Source of the DNA: Sipunculus nudus
Lineage: Eukaryota > Annelida > Sipuncula > Golfingiida > Sipunculidae
Direction: 5' to 3'
Assembly: GCA_026874595.1 (NCBI GenBank)
Contig: CM049321.1
Span: 25,221,479 to 25,285,478 of the forward strand
Length of the DNA stretch: 64,000 nt
Position numbers and translations under genes: made by a program. Positions 36,400 through 47,594 of this stretch are shown piece after piece (positions within the stretch are counted from its first letter, which is position 1; each line of letters opens with the position of its first letter). Under the pieces are notes generated by a model. That model did not search any database. It was not told the DNA's origin and saw only the letters and a program-made list of their open reading frames with translations.

Positions 36400-36815
36400 A
36401 AAAATATTTATTTTATGATTTTACACTAAAAAAAATAAAGATAGTAAAACCATCAAAATTTTAACCCGAAATTGATATAGAAATAAACACATACACCGAT
36501 GTAAGCTTCGCCTTAAAATAGAACAATTAAATGTTGTTGTATCATTCAAATATTACAACGTTCACAGCTTGATTATTAATATTCTGTTTTCAGGCCTCTC
36601 TTTTACTAAATAATTTTATTTTAAAAAATATTTATTTCATGGTTTTACACTAAAAAACTAAAGATAGTACAACCACCAAAGCTCTTGACCCAACATTGAT
36701 AGAAATAAACGCATACACCGATATAAGCCTTGCCTTAAATGAGAACAATTAAATGTTGTCGTATCATTAAATTATTACAACGTTGACAGCTTGATTATTA
36801 AAATTTTGTTTTCAG
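36400..36815 (+). repeat. About 210-bp tandem duplication of the intron 1 end, unit B
   Basis: Same arrangement as 5,455-5,875: a decoy TTTTCAG acceptor with a stop six codons later, then the true acceptor before 36816. Confidence 0.78.
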
Positions 36816-37284
36816 GTCTTGGTTTCACTAATGGGGTAACCTGGAAAGCCATCAGGCGATTTTCCTTGCAAGCTCTGAGGGATTTCGGCATGGGCAAACC
36901 AGTCTGAAAACAATGATAAATCTGTTGATATGGAAAACCTTATCAGCAATGCGATGGCAAATGTTGCTTGCTCTATCATCCTAGGCAGGACATTTGCTTA
37001 TGGAGACCCTAAATTTGTTAAATATCTTGATCACGTGAGGGGTGTGAATCATGCAGCCAACGCATCAGGTATTTTAACAGCTTTCCCGTGGCTGAAGTAT
37101 GTTCCATGGGATCTGTTTGGCTTTCAGACAGGAAGATATCATAACCTTAGTCTCCTGTCAATACACAGGGAAATTATAAGGGAACACAAGGAAACGAGAT
37201 CAGCAAATGAACAGCGCAATATCCTCGATGTGTTTGCTGACCGACTTTCTCAGACAGAGATGTACCCAAACCCTCCGTTTACAG
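36816..37284 (+). CDS. P450 copy B exon 2 (50-bp deletion, in-frame stop)
   Basis: Reads GLGFTNGVTWKAIRRFSLQALRDFGMGKPV then TGA at 36905. Relative to copy A, 50 bp after the GKPV codons are missing. The downstream part is otherwise open in its own frame (MENLISNAMANVACSIILGR to YPNPPFTG) and supplies the ETRSANEQRNILDVFA stretch missing in copy A. Confidence 0.86.
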
Positions 37285-37336
37285 GTAAAGGCTGTTTAAT
37301 ATTGTTACGTAAAGCTTTTGCTTCGGGGTAATATTC

Positions 37337-37402
37337 GGATGATCGGGGATTCGAACCCATTCCGACGTCTGGCGTCCAAACCGCTGCGCTAGATCAGCAA
37401 GC
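37337..37402 (-). repeat. tRNA-derived SINE-like head in intron 2 of copy B
   Basis: Minus strand shows TAGCGCAGCGG (A box) and GGGTTCGAATCCC (a near-perfect B box). Better preserved than the unit A copy, but with no room for an anticodon arm. Confidence 0.52.
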
Positions 37403-38046
37403 TCTACTAGCTTGTATGTGCACCCCTATATTTATATAAATATATATTGTTTAAAAAGAAAGGCTACAGCATCTCAATAGTCCCTTACGCTCTGAGGGCT
37501 GGGTACGAAGCTAATCGTTCATGAAATGCCGGTAGAAAGTTTCTTTTTCTATACAACATAGAAATGCTCTTGTTACTCTCTGAGCACTCAGCCATTAGTG
37601 TTTGCTAACAATGATGACTTTATTAAACTGAATACTCATATATATAAATTTATGCCTTTTTACCTTTGTCAACGAACTCCCCTTGGCCATGCTTCTGAAA
37701 TCCATTTCTCAAAATGCATCGTCTTTTTGGGGAATCATGCTGGTGACTCACCCTCCGGAGGGTCATATTGTTTTGTTAAGGTTCGCTGCCCCGTCTACCT
37801 GAAATCACGCAGTACATCCAGCATCATATGTTGTATATGAAATGAAATTAAACTAGTCTTCAATACAAAAATAATTGGCGGGTTCTAAGTAAGTGTAATT
37901 AATGAAATGTCAATAATAGCACAGAGCAAAACTTCCTGAAACAAGCTTGCAGGGAGGGTTTTTGGTCATTATGATGGAAAGTTGTATCATAACTAACTGG
38001 AATTTATCGTCATTTTAAAGAGTTTTTTTATATTTTTTAATTGTAG

Positions 38047-38258
38047 AGACAGACCTAGTGCAAGCGACTGTGGAACTGGCTAGTGCTGGATTAGAATCAA
38101 CAGCGAGCACTCTTCGTTGGGGTATCCTGCTCCTTGCGGAACATCAAGAAATCTAGAGAGAACTACAGATGGAATTTGACGAAGTCTTAGGTACAGAAGG
38201 ATCTCCAAGATACAGCATGCGACATAAACTGCCTAAAGTTGAGGCATTCATACACGAG
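38047..38258 (+). CDS. P450 copy B exon 3 (in-frame stop)
   Basis: 212 bp as in copy A. Encodes ETDLVQATVELASAGLESTASTLRWG..., then TAG at 38154-38156 where copy A has CAG in EHPEIQ. Ends at GAG/GTATGT. Confidence 0.87.
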
Positions 38259-38404
38259 GTATGTCTTTACAGGTAGAAAAACAAGATATGTTTTCCATTT
38301 TAAAATAATCATTGATCATGGCATAACATTATAATAACATAATTATATTATTTAACATGCAACAATAATCTAAAAATGCAAATTTTACTATTTTCTGTTT
38401 TCTT

Positions 38405-39455
38405 GACAGTAATGGTAGCGAAATAGAGGGACATGTCGTTAGTAATTACATTAACATACAGCAATACTACAGGACTAAAGGGAAATGTCGTCGGTAACTA
38501 CAAAAAACGTAAAGAAATACTACATGATTATAGGGAAATGACGTAGTTGTTACATAAACATACAAAAATAATCCAGGGGACTAGAGGAACATGTGAGTAA
38601 TAACATAAACATACAGAAATTCTATAGAGGACTTTACAGAAATGTTGTTAGTTGCATAATCATACAGAAATAATAGAGAACTAGAGGGACATGTCATTAG
38701 CAATTACATAAACATAAAAAAAGAGGACTAGAAAGACATGTCATTAGTTATTACATACACATACATAAATACTAAAGGATCATAGGGACATGTCATTATT
38801 ATAAATTACATAAACACATAGGAATACTAAAGGACTAGAGGGACTTGTCAATATCAATTACATAAACAAAGAGAAATACTAGAGGACAAGAGGGACATGT
38901 CGTTAGTTATTACATAAACATAGAGAAATACTAGAGGACAAGAGGGACATGTTATTTATTATTACATAATCATAGAGAAATACTAGAGGACAAAGGGACA
39001 TGTCATTAGTAAGTAATTACATACACATACATAAATATTAAAGGATCAGAGGGACATGTCATTAGTAATTGCATAAACATATAGGCATACTAAAGGACAA
39101 GAGGGACATGTCGATATCAATTACATAAACAAAGAAATGCTAGAGGACAAGAGGGACATGTCGTTAGTTATTACATAAACATAGAGAAATCCTAGAGGAC
39201 AAGAGGGACATGTCATTAGTAAGTAATTACATACACATACATGAATATTAAAGGATCGGGAGGCATGTCATTAGTAATTACATAGACATATAGGAATACT
39301 AAAGGACTAGAGGGACTTGTCGATATCAATTACATAAACAAAGAAATGCTAGAGGACAAGAGGGACATGTCGTTAGTTATTACATAAACAGAGAGAAATA
39401 CTAGAGGACAAGAGGGATATGTCATTAGTTATTACATAAACATAGAGAAATGCAT
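38405..39455 (+). repeat. 52-bp minisatellite array in intron 3 of copy B
   Basis: About 20 units of the same family as 8,095-11,222, without LTR insertions. A clean 52-bp period is seen at 38,881-38,933. Confidence 0.92.
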
Positions 39456-40042
39456 ACAGTTTACAAACGTAAATACTGTGAACGGTATTGTCTCAACTAA
39501 TGTTTCAATTTTGCAATATTCTCGGAGGAACCATCATAGCGAACCTTAGACCACCTTGAATAAAACACCCCAACAAGAAAGGTGTATCTAATTTGTACTG
39601 TAGGTTAAGTGCCATCTTATATATTTATTTTATATGTTTGAAGGGCAGCGAGGCAAAATATTCATATCGTTTATATGACCAGAACTTTCATATTATCCAT
39701 GAGTCAAATATTCATATTATGAATACTGAATATATGAGGTCTTCTACATTATCTGTCTATATTAAGAATTTCTTCATTGAAAAAGATTTTCTCAGCGATC
39801 ATTCCAATTTGTTAAACCTTTTGCGAATATATATAATATATCATGCATTAAATATTTGTCCTATATACTTTACTACGTGGTGAATCATGAAATTCTCACC
39901 CTTGTGAAACACTAATGAAAAAAGTAGGAAGTCTCAAAATTTGAGCCACGCGAAAATGAAGCGAACCCCAGTAATCCCGGAAAAAAGAAGTACCTTTTTG
40001 CGTTGTTTTTTTTTTAAGTTTAACTATATCTTTTCTATTAAG

Positions 40043-40276
40043 TGCCTTCGCCTCGGAGATGTTTTCCCATTCACCATACCTCATGCACCAGCAGAAGACA
40101 CGACGATCAACGGATTCACCATCCCCAAGGCACTGTGATTATGGCCAACCTTCACGGAGTGCATCATGACCCAACGTTCTGGGGAGACCCCGGCAGGTTC
40201 CGACCGTGGCGCTTCCTAACGGACGATGGGAAAATCAACACAGCGTTGTCGTCATGCATTGCTGAATTTTCTGTTG
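40043..40276 (+). CDS. P450 copy B exon 4 (1-bp frameshift)
   Basis: 234 bp against 235 in copy A. Reads CLRLGDVFPFTIPHAPAEDT to TIPK, then one G is missing near 40,129 and the frame closes. The rest matches NLHGVHHDPTFWGDP in the shifted frame. Confidence 0.86.
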
Positions 40277-40394
40277 GTATGCAGTTTTACTGTTTCTGCT
40301 CTAGTTCCTTACTCTGATTATATATTAGTATACGAGTTTATCCTTGTTGATGCGACGTCTTGTGTCGACATTGTTTTTATTATGATCTCCACTT

Positions 40395-40800
40395 ATGCTC
40401 GGGTGAAGATATTCGTTTTTGGCATTTTCTTCTTCTTATAATGATTATTATTATCATTATTATCCCCAGCTATACATAGGTGAAGATATTTGTTTTTGGC
40501 ATTTTTATCTCCAGCTATCCATGATTGGAGATATTTGTTTTAGCATTATTATCTCTTATTTTTCATAGGTGAAGATGTTTGTTTTTAGCATTAGTATCTC
40601 CACCCATTCATAGGAGAAAATATTAGCTTTTTGCATTGTTATCTCCACCTATTCATAGGTAAGATATTTGTTTTTTAACGTATTATTATCTCCACCTTTT
40701 CATAGGTAAAGATGTTTGTTCTTTGTCATAATTATCTTCACGTATTCCTAGGTGAAGATATTTGTTTATGGCATTATTATCTCTACCTATTCATAGGCAT
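40395..40800 (+). repeat. About 45-bp minisatellite in intron 4 of copy B
   Basis: Counterpart of 12,160-12,600, with GGTGAAGATATTTG and TTATCTCCACC blocks. Confidence 0.8.
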
Positions 40801-41943
40801 TGTTTGGAATTCTTCTTCTTCTTTTCTTATTATTCATTAATAATAAGAATTCTTATTCTTATTTCATCCAATTACAATGATACTTATCCTCAACTATGGG
40901 CTTATTACTTTGACCGATTTTAAGTGTACTTGACCATTTTTTGGGTCACGGGGTCAAAAAGAGATATTTAAAAAAAATTTCTAATGTCGATTTTCTTCTA
41001 CTTCGTTAGGAGTACATAAAAAAAAATGCCATCACCAAATCTGATTCCCAACAATTGTATGGTAATATTTTGGAATTCATTCATGTAGAACCATATGAAA
41101 TAGGAATCTCAACGCTTCAGTTAGGCTATGTTACATTATTAATATTTGACCTGATACTTGGAAACCTTAACGTAAGCGTCGTGTGTCATTTACAATGGGG
41201 GAGTGCAGTGGCAAGGTTGATTGCGATATCTTTAATAGCTTTAGAATAACATGCCAATTACGGAGACGTGACGTCACCAATTCCGAATTATCCGCCGACA
41301 TTGAAGGACACTCAATTCTCTTCTACAGTACTTGAGTTCTAATGAAAAGGTTACATAATACAAGTAATTAGGTCAAAAGAGCAAAGCTTAAGCTCACAGT
41401 AGAGGTCTTAATGCAAAATTGTAGATGGGCATTTCATATTACCAACTTAAGACCTAAAGTATATACAAGGACTGTGAGTTAACAAATATACTTCGCTTAA
41501 TTTTAAAAATCAGATTTTAATAGGCATCAACCCGTCTGCTATACGTCACGTCCGGTAAATTCCGGTCCGGACTGGTCGACACACATCTCCTGCAGAAGCT
41601 GCTGGACCCAGAACTTTATATCTCTATTTTGGTCATTATGTATTTATTACCTTTTTATACACCCGTCATATGATGGGAGTATAATGGTATACCCACCGTC
41701 CGTCCGTCCGTCCGTCTGTTAACTTTTTTAGTGTCGCCGCGATCACGTACCGCAGTTTGATGAAATGTTCAGGATAGCCCGAAATGACACCAGGATGACC
41801 ACCTGGATCCATGATTTGTTTAAGGAAAATGCTGCATCTCTGACATTGCCATATGGGGATAATGATCTGCGTGGGTGGAATCCTACGCTCTTCCAGTTCA
41901 GATTACTAGTTTACATCAAATACATGTAGTAACTGTGTTTCAG

Positions 41944-42134
41944 GAAAGCGATCCTGTCCCGGAGAAGCTCTGGCGAGGATGGAGCTGTTTCTCTTCACGT
42001 GCCGGCTGCTACAAAGGTTCACGTTTTCTCCACCAGATGGCTTTGATCTTGATAAGGTCGACCGAATCTTGGCATTATCCTATATGCCCAGTCCGCATAA
42101 GATAATGGTCCGTCTGAGAGAAAATGAACGATAA
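41944..42134 (+). CDS. P450 copy B exon 5 (heme-binding cysteine) and stop
   Basis: Reads G-KRSCPGEALARMELFLF and ends IMVRLRENER, TAA at 42132-42134. The same length as copy A and intact in itself. Confidence 0.87.
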
Positions 42135-42663
42135 ATCATAATTAATATTTAAAAATCGAACATTATATGTTAAAGCAGGTGTTGCGCTGATTACCACGTT
42201 TGGTTCGTCAAAATAGACTGATTTTTACTTTAACTGGATATATATAGTCTTTTTACATTGTAAATGTTTTGGCTCAGATAACCACCACCATTTCTAAAGA
42301 GATTAGCTTTATCAAGAATAATTGAAACAATGAAATAATATTTGAGTTCATGTTTTATTGCAACATCTCTGTAAAGATATCTTTATATTCAATCAAAATG
42401 ACTATTAACATGGAAATTTACTGACACGTGACTGGTATGTGATGACCCCTTCATTTCCCTCCCCCACCCGCTTTCTTTCTCTCTCTCTCTAAATTACTTA
42501 TCAACGAGAAAGATGTTGCATTCTAATGTTACATATTTGTAATATGAAGATGTATTTAAAAGGTTATTTTTTATTTCTAATCACATAAGCCTATATTTAT
42601 ATGTGTGTGTCTGTGTGTGTATGTGTGTAAAAATAATATTGGATATAATCAGACTATTTCCGC

Positions 42664-42714
42664 GGTCACACAGGGCTCTAATGAGCCGATGAGGCGAAAC
42701 CGTCGGTAGTGACC
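42664..42714 (+). other. Hammerhead-ribozyme-like motif, copy 3
   Basis: GGTCAC, eight bases, CTAATGA, GCC/GGC stem with GATGA loop, GAAA, short ACC/GGT stem, A, GTGACC. It is the best preserved copy apart from A in place of G in CTGATGA. Confidence 0.42.
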
Positions 42715-42776
42715 CAATGTTTCACATACCTTTTTTTTTATATAATATAAATTAACAGTGTTGTTTTTCTTCAGAG

Positions 42777-42777
42777 T

Positions 42778-42802
<25 letters not shown>
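42777..42802. repeat. (TA)n/(TG)n microsatellite
   Basis: TA tract followed by TG repeats. Confidence 0.9.
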
Positions 42803-42814
<12 letters not shown>

Positions 42815-45719
42815 AATTGTAAATAAAATTGGTCCTTGAACAATCATGTGTCGCGCAAATACAACTTGAAAGTACAATTTTATATTCACCAACACTGAAG
42901 ATAATTTAGATACAACTTTGCAATACCGTACCAATAATTTGTACGTCGTCACTTGAAATATCCACCTTTCTTTATTATCTTTAACCCTTGCTCTATCTGT
43001 ATCTTGTAAAAACATAGAATAAGTGGATTTCTATACTCGAATGCCCTTTGAAATGCCCTTCCCCTCGACATCAAGTGCGCCCAAAAATTTGTAGCGGTTT
43101 AGAAAGATATTACGTTCATACTTTTCCAGTCTTGCAGCGTATCTTAGCTTCTTGTACTGTAGATGATTTTTTTCTAGCATAATTGTTTGCCTGTTGCACC
43201 GATGCATCTTAATATGTTAAAGATAAGCTAATGATTTTTATCTATCATTTTGTATTACTTTTATATTCTTACTAATTCATTTAAATTTGTATTGTAACTT
43301 GTATTCTAATCTTAATTGTCTTGTTCATAATAAATTTCTTGTATTTTATATCGGGAACAAGGCCCTGCTTACAACAGAAGTGTGGTTCTGATGCAGGCAA
43401 CCCTGCATAATGTAATGATAAATCAATAAATATATTAGTCCGTTAAACCCGGAGTTAATTAGTGATATTAAGTGTGTTTTAAGTGTGTCCAAGCAGTGAG
43501 AGGTTTTGTTTTATCCCTCATGCACAGGTAATGTTTTCAAAACCGACCCTAGAGACAAACCTCTTATATTCATTACCCGAAATAGACTGGAGAATAAGAT
43601 GCATTTTTGTTGCATTAATTCTGTAAATGACTTCTAGAATACTTTCTGTAAGAAACGATAAAGGGAATTTAAGTAATAGTCTAGTAGGCCTGTTGTTAAC
43701 ACAACATAATGTTTGTAATCCATGCGACTATAAAGTGATCTTGCTTGTTTTAATTCCATCACTATAATTAAAGAGGAAATTTCTTTGGTAGCTTTTGATA
43801 TGAAGTGGTCATTATGTTTTTACACATACGAGTTTGTTCCTGCATCTTGTCGACTTCTCTCCCACGATAGCTTACAAATTAACGGTCATGTCCAAAGTTT
43901 AGCTGTAGACTGAAGTGAATATATACGCATAAAGGCAGTTATAGCCCAATAACTACAGGTAGGAGTCTATCCCCAAATTGTGCTCAATATCATAATTTAT
44001 AATTCATTGAGATAAACATAAAACAAGGTAACATAAAGCAGCTTAAGTTAAAGAGATTTAATTTCTTAAATATTTTTACTAAAAGTAGCTTTTTGTTACT
44101 AGAGAAAACTTAGTGCACGATTCATCACGATTAATGCTATTCCTTGAACAAGACAGTCTTTAGCTTCTTTATGAAAGTGACTAAATTATCAGTTTGTCCG
44201 AGTTCGTTACGGAGACTAACACAAGATGGTCCTTCGACCTTGAAGGCTCTGTGAGCAGACATTGTTTTTGGCACCTGTGTGTCTGTGATGCCAGCATTAG
44301 AGCGTTGATATCACTGTTGTGTTTCTATGGATCAGAGAATGGTGTTAACTTTACTATTAACACATTTGATTGCGGTATGATGCTAACCAAGCCCACCCTT
44401 ATGTGTATGTGAATGATGAAATGCTAAACGACAGATGTTTATCTTTCATAATGGACAAGAACCTGTATTACTTTAGATTTCTGCTAACTGGAGATATTGA
44501 AATGTAGAACAGTTGTTTATAACCTGCATCTTCTAGATATGCATGATGGATAATTATGGAATTTACTTACTAGGTATCTGACTTAAATTAGTACAAGTAT
44601 TATTGCTAATGGAAACTTAGGTCAGGTTATTTTAAAAGGATATAAATGTAATGAGACACCATGATGGTTTAGTTTGTGTTCTTATGGGATATAATGTTAA
44701 TATGACCAGGTATGAGAGATCAGAGAGGGTTCTGTGTTAGGTTTTACTAGTTATAAGACTATAACGTGTTTTATATTTTAATTATTATATTTTTAAGGAT
44801 TTTGAAGTAATGTTTGAGGGAGATGGTCAATCTGATTTATTTGCTGATTTGTGTATATTGTCACACATTGTAGCTGTGGAGTCGAGTTCAGTTGCAGCCT
44901 GTTGGTATCCGGTTTCAGGTTCAGGTCTGCTGTAGTCTACATGCCAAGGTTGATTGTGTAGGTATCCAATCATACTGTATTGCAGAGGTTGAAATGTGTT
45001 ATTGACATGTTGTTATTTTAAATGTAGATACTGAGATGTATTGTTGATGTGATGTCACTTCAGTGCAAGTTAATGGACACATTAAGTGTTAATGTATGTA
45101 ATATGTGCATTGTTTGTCTCAGAGACGTGATACATGTTATTGTATTTTCATTATTACTAATTCATGGTCTAAGATGATACCATTATGTTCATAAAGAGAT
45201 GGGATACTGTATTTCATGCTTTGATATAAGGTATTGATGTTATGATGTGATAAGTGGTGGACAACTTCATGAAACTATAGTTTAGTAATGCTGGACAGCC
45301 AAGGTTATTTGTATTATGTCAGTTATTCTTTCATTCAAGCCAGATGTACGAGTGATAGAAATGTTAACATGCAGTTACATTGAAGCTATGATAAGGCATA
45401 TGCATGTGGGTATTATATGATATTATGTAGTAGTGATGGTTGATGAATGGGTTCTCAGCATTGTTTAAGTATATATTTCTTTTTTTTTGTATTACACAGG
45501 TGCCAATGGCTCATGCTTCTTCCTAGTTGTGTGCTGAGGTTGAGGCACCTTGACATTTCCATTGATGTGGTTAAGAGCATTTATTGTCCCAGTGGTGTGT
45601 GAGGGAATAAAAGATTGTTGCCAACCAGCATTCGTCTTTCTTTCATCTGGTGTCATGGATGGGAGTGTGACGCTACTAGAGACTACCCCTCTCCCCTTGC
45701 TTTTCTATGACTTACACTT

Positions 45720-46490
45720 AGTAATCATATAAACATACAGATATACTAAAGGACTAGGAAAACATGGCGTTAGTAATTACTTAAACAAAACAGAAATAAT
45801 AGAGGAGTATAGGAACATGTCGTTAGTAATTATAAAAACATTCAGATATACTAGAGGACTAGATATGCCGTTAGTTATTACATAACCTTACAAAAATACT
45901 AGAGGAATATTGGGTCATATCGGTAGTAAATACACAAACGTATAAAAAAAAATACTTCATGACTAAAGGGACGTGTCGTTGTTATAACATAAACATTAAT
46001 ATATACTATAGAGGACTAAAGAAACATGTGGTTAGTAATTACATAAACATAACAGAAATAATAGAGGAGTATAAGAACATGTCGTTAGTTATTATAAAAA
46101 CATTCAGATATACTAGAGGACTAATTATGCCGTTAATAACTATGTCGTTAGTAATTACATAAATATAAAGAAATACTCTGGACTAGAGGAACATGTTAGG
46201 AATTACATTAACATACAGATATACTTCAGAGGATTAAAGAAACATGTCGTTAGTAATAACATAAACATAACAGAAATAATAGAGTAGAAGAGGGACATTT
46301 CGTTAGTTATTACATAAACATTCAGATATACTAGAGGGTAGATATGCCGTTAATAACTATATCTTTAGTAATTATATGTTTCATAAACATACAGAAGAAC
46401 TCCAAGACTAGAAGGGCATGTCATCAGTAATTACATAAACATACAAAAATTATAGAGGACTAGAGGGACATGTCGTAAGTAATTACATAA
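45720..46490 (+). repeat. 52-bp minisatellite array, downstream site, unit B
   Basis: Counterpart of 19,930-20,430, with AACATGTCGTTAGTAATTA and ACTAGAGGACTAG units. Confidence 0.88.
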
Positions 46491-47413
46491 TGTTTCAGGT
46501 GTTTGTTTGATGAATGTGTCTGTTGACATTCTGTTTCGTGTTAGGCAAGCCCTGGGCGTTGCTATGGCGTGAAGACTCACAGCGCTCGTTGTAATCCGCG
46601 TACTGGGTGAACCCTGGCGTGTAAAGAAAGAGCGCTCCTGCTAATCCGAAATTTTACGGGCTATTCTTGCTCTATGAGCGCGTGTCTTGTATTGTTCTTA
46701 GGGATGTTCGTGAAAAAGTTTCTAGGCTTTTAGGCGAGAAGCTGTAAATAATGGACTGTGTTTAGAGCCGGGAAAAAAAACAGAGAAATATTCCAGCGGA
46801 CACCAAAGCGTGTAAGTCAGTTTGTGGACCTTTCCGTTAATTATACCAGTTATAGATCTTCGAATTTGTAACGGATTGTATAGTCTTCAGTTTGCCTTTG
46901 GGATTACAACAGATTGTTTTCATGATTACATTGGACTATTATGCCCTCATTACCACGTTTGGTTCGTCAAAATAGACTGATTTTTACTTTAACCGGATAT
47001 ATATAGTTTTTTTTTACATCGTAAATGTTTTGGCTCACATAATCACCACCATTTTTAAAGAGATTAGCTTTAACAAGAATAATTGAAATAATGAAATAAT
47101 ATTTGAGTTCATGTTTTATTGCAACATCTCTGTAAAGATATCTTTATATTCAATCAAAATGAGTATTAACATGGAAATTTACTGACACGTGACTGGTATG
47201 TGATGACCCCTTCATTCCCCTCCCCCACCCGCTCTCTTTCTCTCTCTCTCTAAATTACTTATAAACGAGAAAGAAGTTGCATTCTAACGTTACATATTTG
47301 TAATATGAAGATGTATTTAAAAGGTTTTTTTTATTTCTAATCACATAAGCCAATATATATGTGTGTGTGTGTATGTGTGTAAAAATAATATTGGATATAA
47401 TCAGTCTTTCCGT

Positions 47414-47464
47414 GGTCACACAGGGCTCTAATGAGCCGATGAGGAGAAACCGTAGGTAGTGACC
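47414..47464 (+). other. Hammerhead-ribozyme-like motif, copy 4
   Basis: As copy 3, duplicated with the 4-kb segment, but with GGA in place of GGC in stem II and CCGTAGG in place of CCGTCGG in stem III. Confidence 0.38.
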
Positions 47465-47531
47465 CAATGTATCACATACCTTTATATATATATATATAAT
47501 ATAAATTAAAAGTGTTCCTTTTCTTCAGAGT

Positions 47532-47543
47532 TATATATATATA

Positions 47544-47591
<48 letters not shown>
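47532..47591. repeat. (TA)n microsatellite
   Basis: TA tract with one TGTG interruption. Confidence 0.93.

Positions 47592-47594
<3 letters not shown>

Larger units (their letters stand above)
35645..42134 (+). pseudogene. Cytochrome P450 (CYP2-like), copy B, five exons, multiple lesions
   Basis: Paralogue of the gene at 4702-14615 with the same five exons, phases and splice sites. Three inactivating lesions are visible: a 50-bp deletion in exon 2 that puts TGA directly after GKPV (36905-36907); a CAG to TAG stop in exon 3 (38154-38156); and a 1-bp deletion in exon 4 near 40,129 (PKGT becomes PKAL-stop). It keeps the 46 bp missing from copy A, the Trp before GDP, the I-helix acidic residue (AGLEST) and an intact heme-cysteine exon. 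Total span is shorter than copy A because intron 3 lacks the LTRs and intron 4 lacks the 691-bp element. It cannot encode a P450 as assembled. Confidence 0.88.
42190..45437. repeat. Source copy of a 4-kb duplication inside unit B
   Basis: The P450 3' flank from 42,190 is repeated at 46,948-50,984. This copy lacks about 0.55 kb near 44,265 that the second copy and unit A retain. Otherwise the two are nearly identical. Confidence 0.85.
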
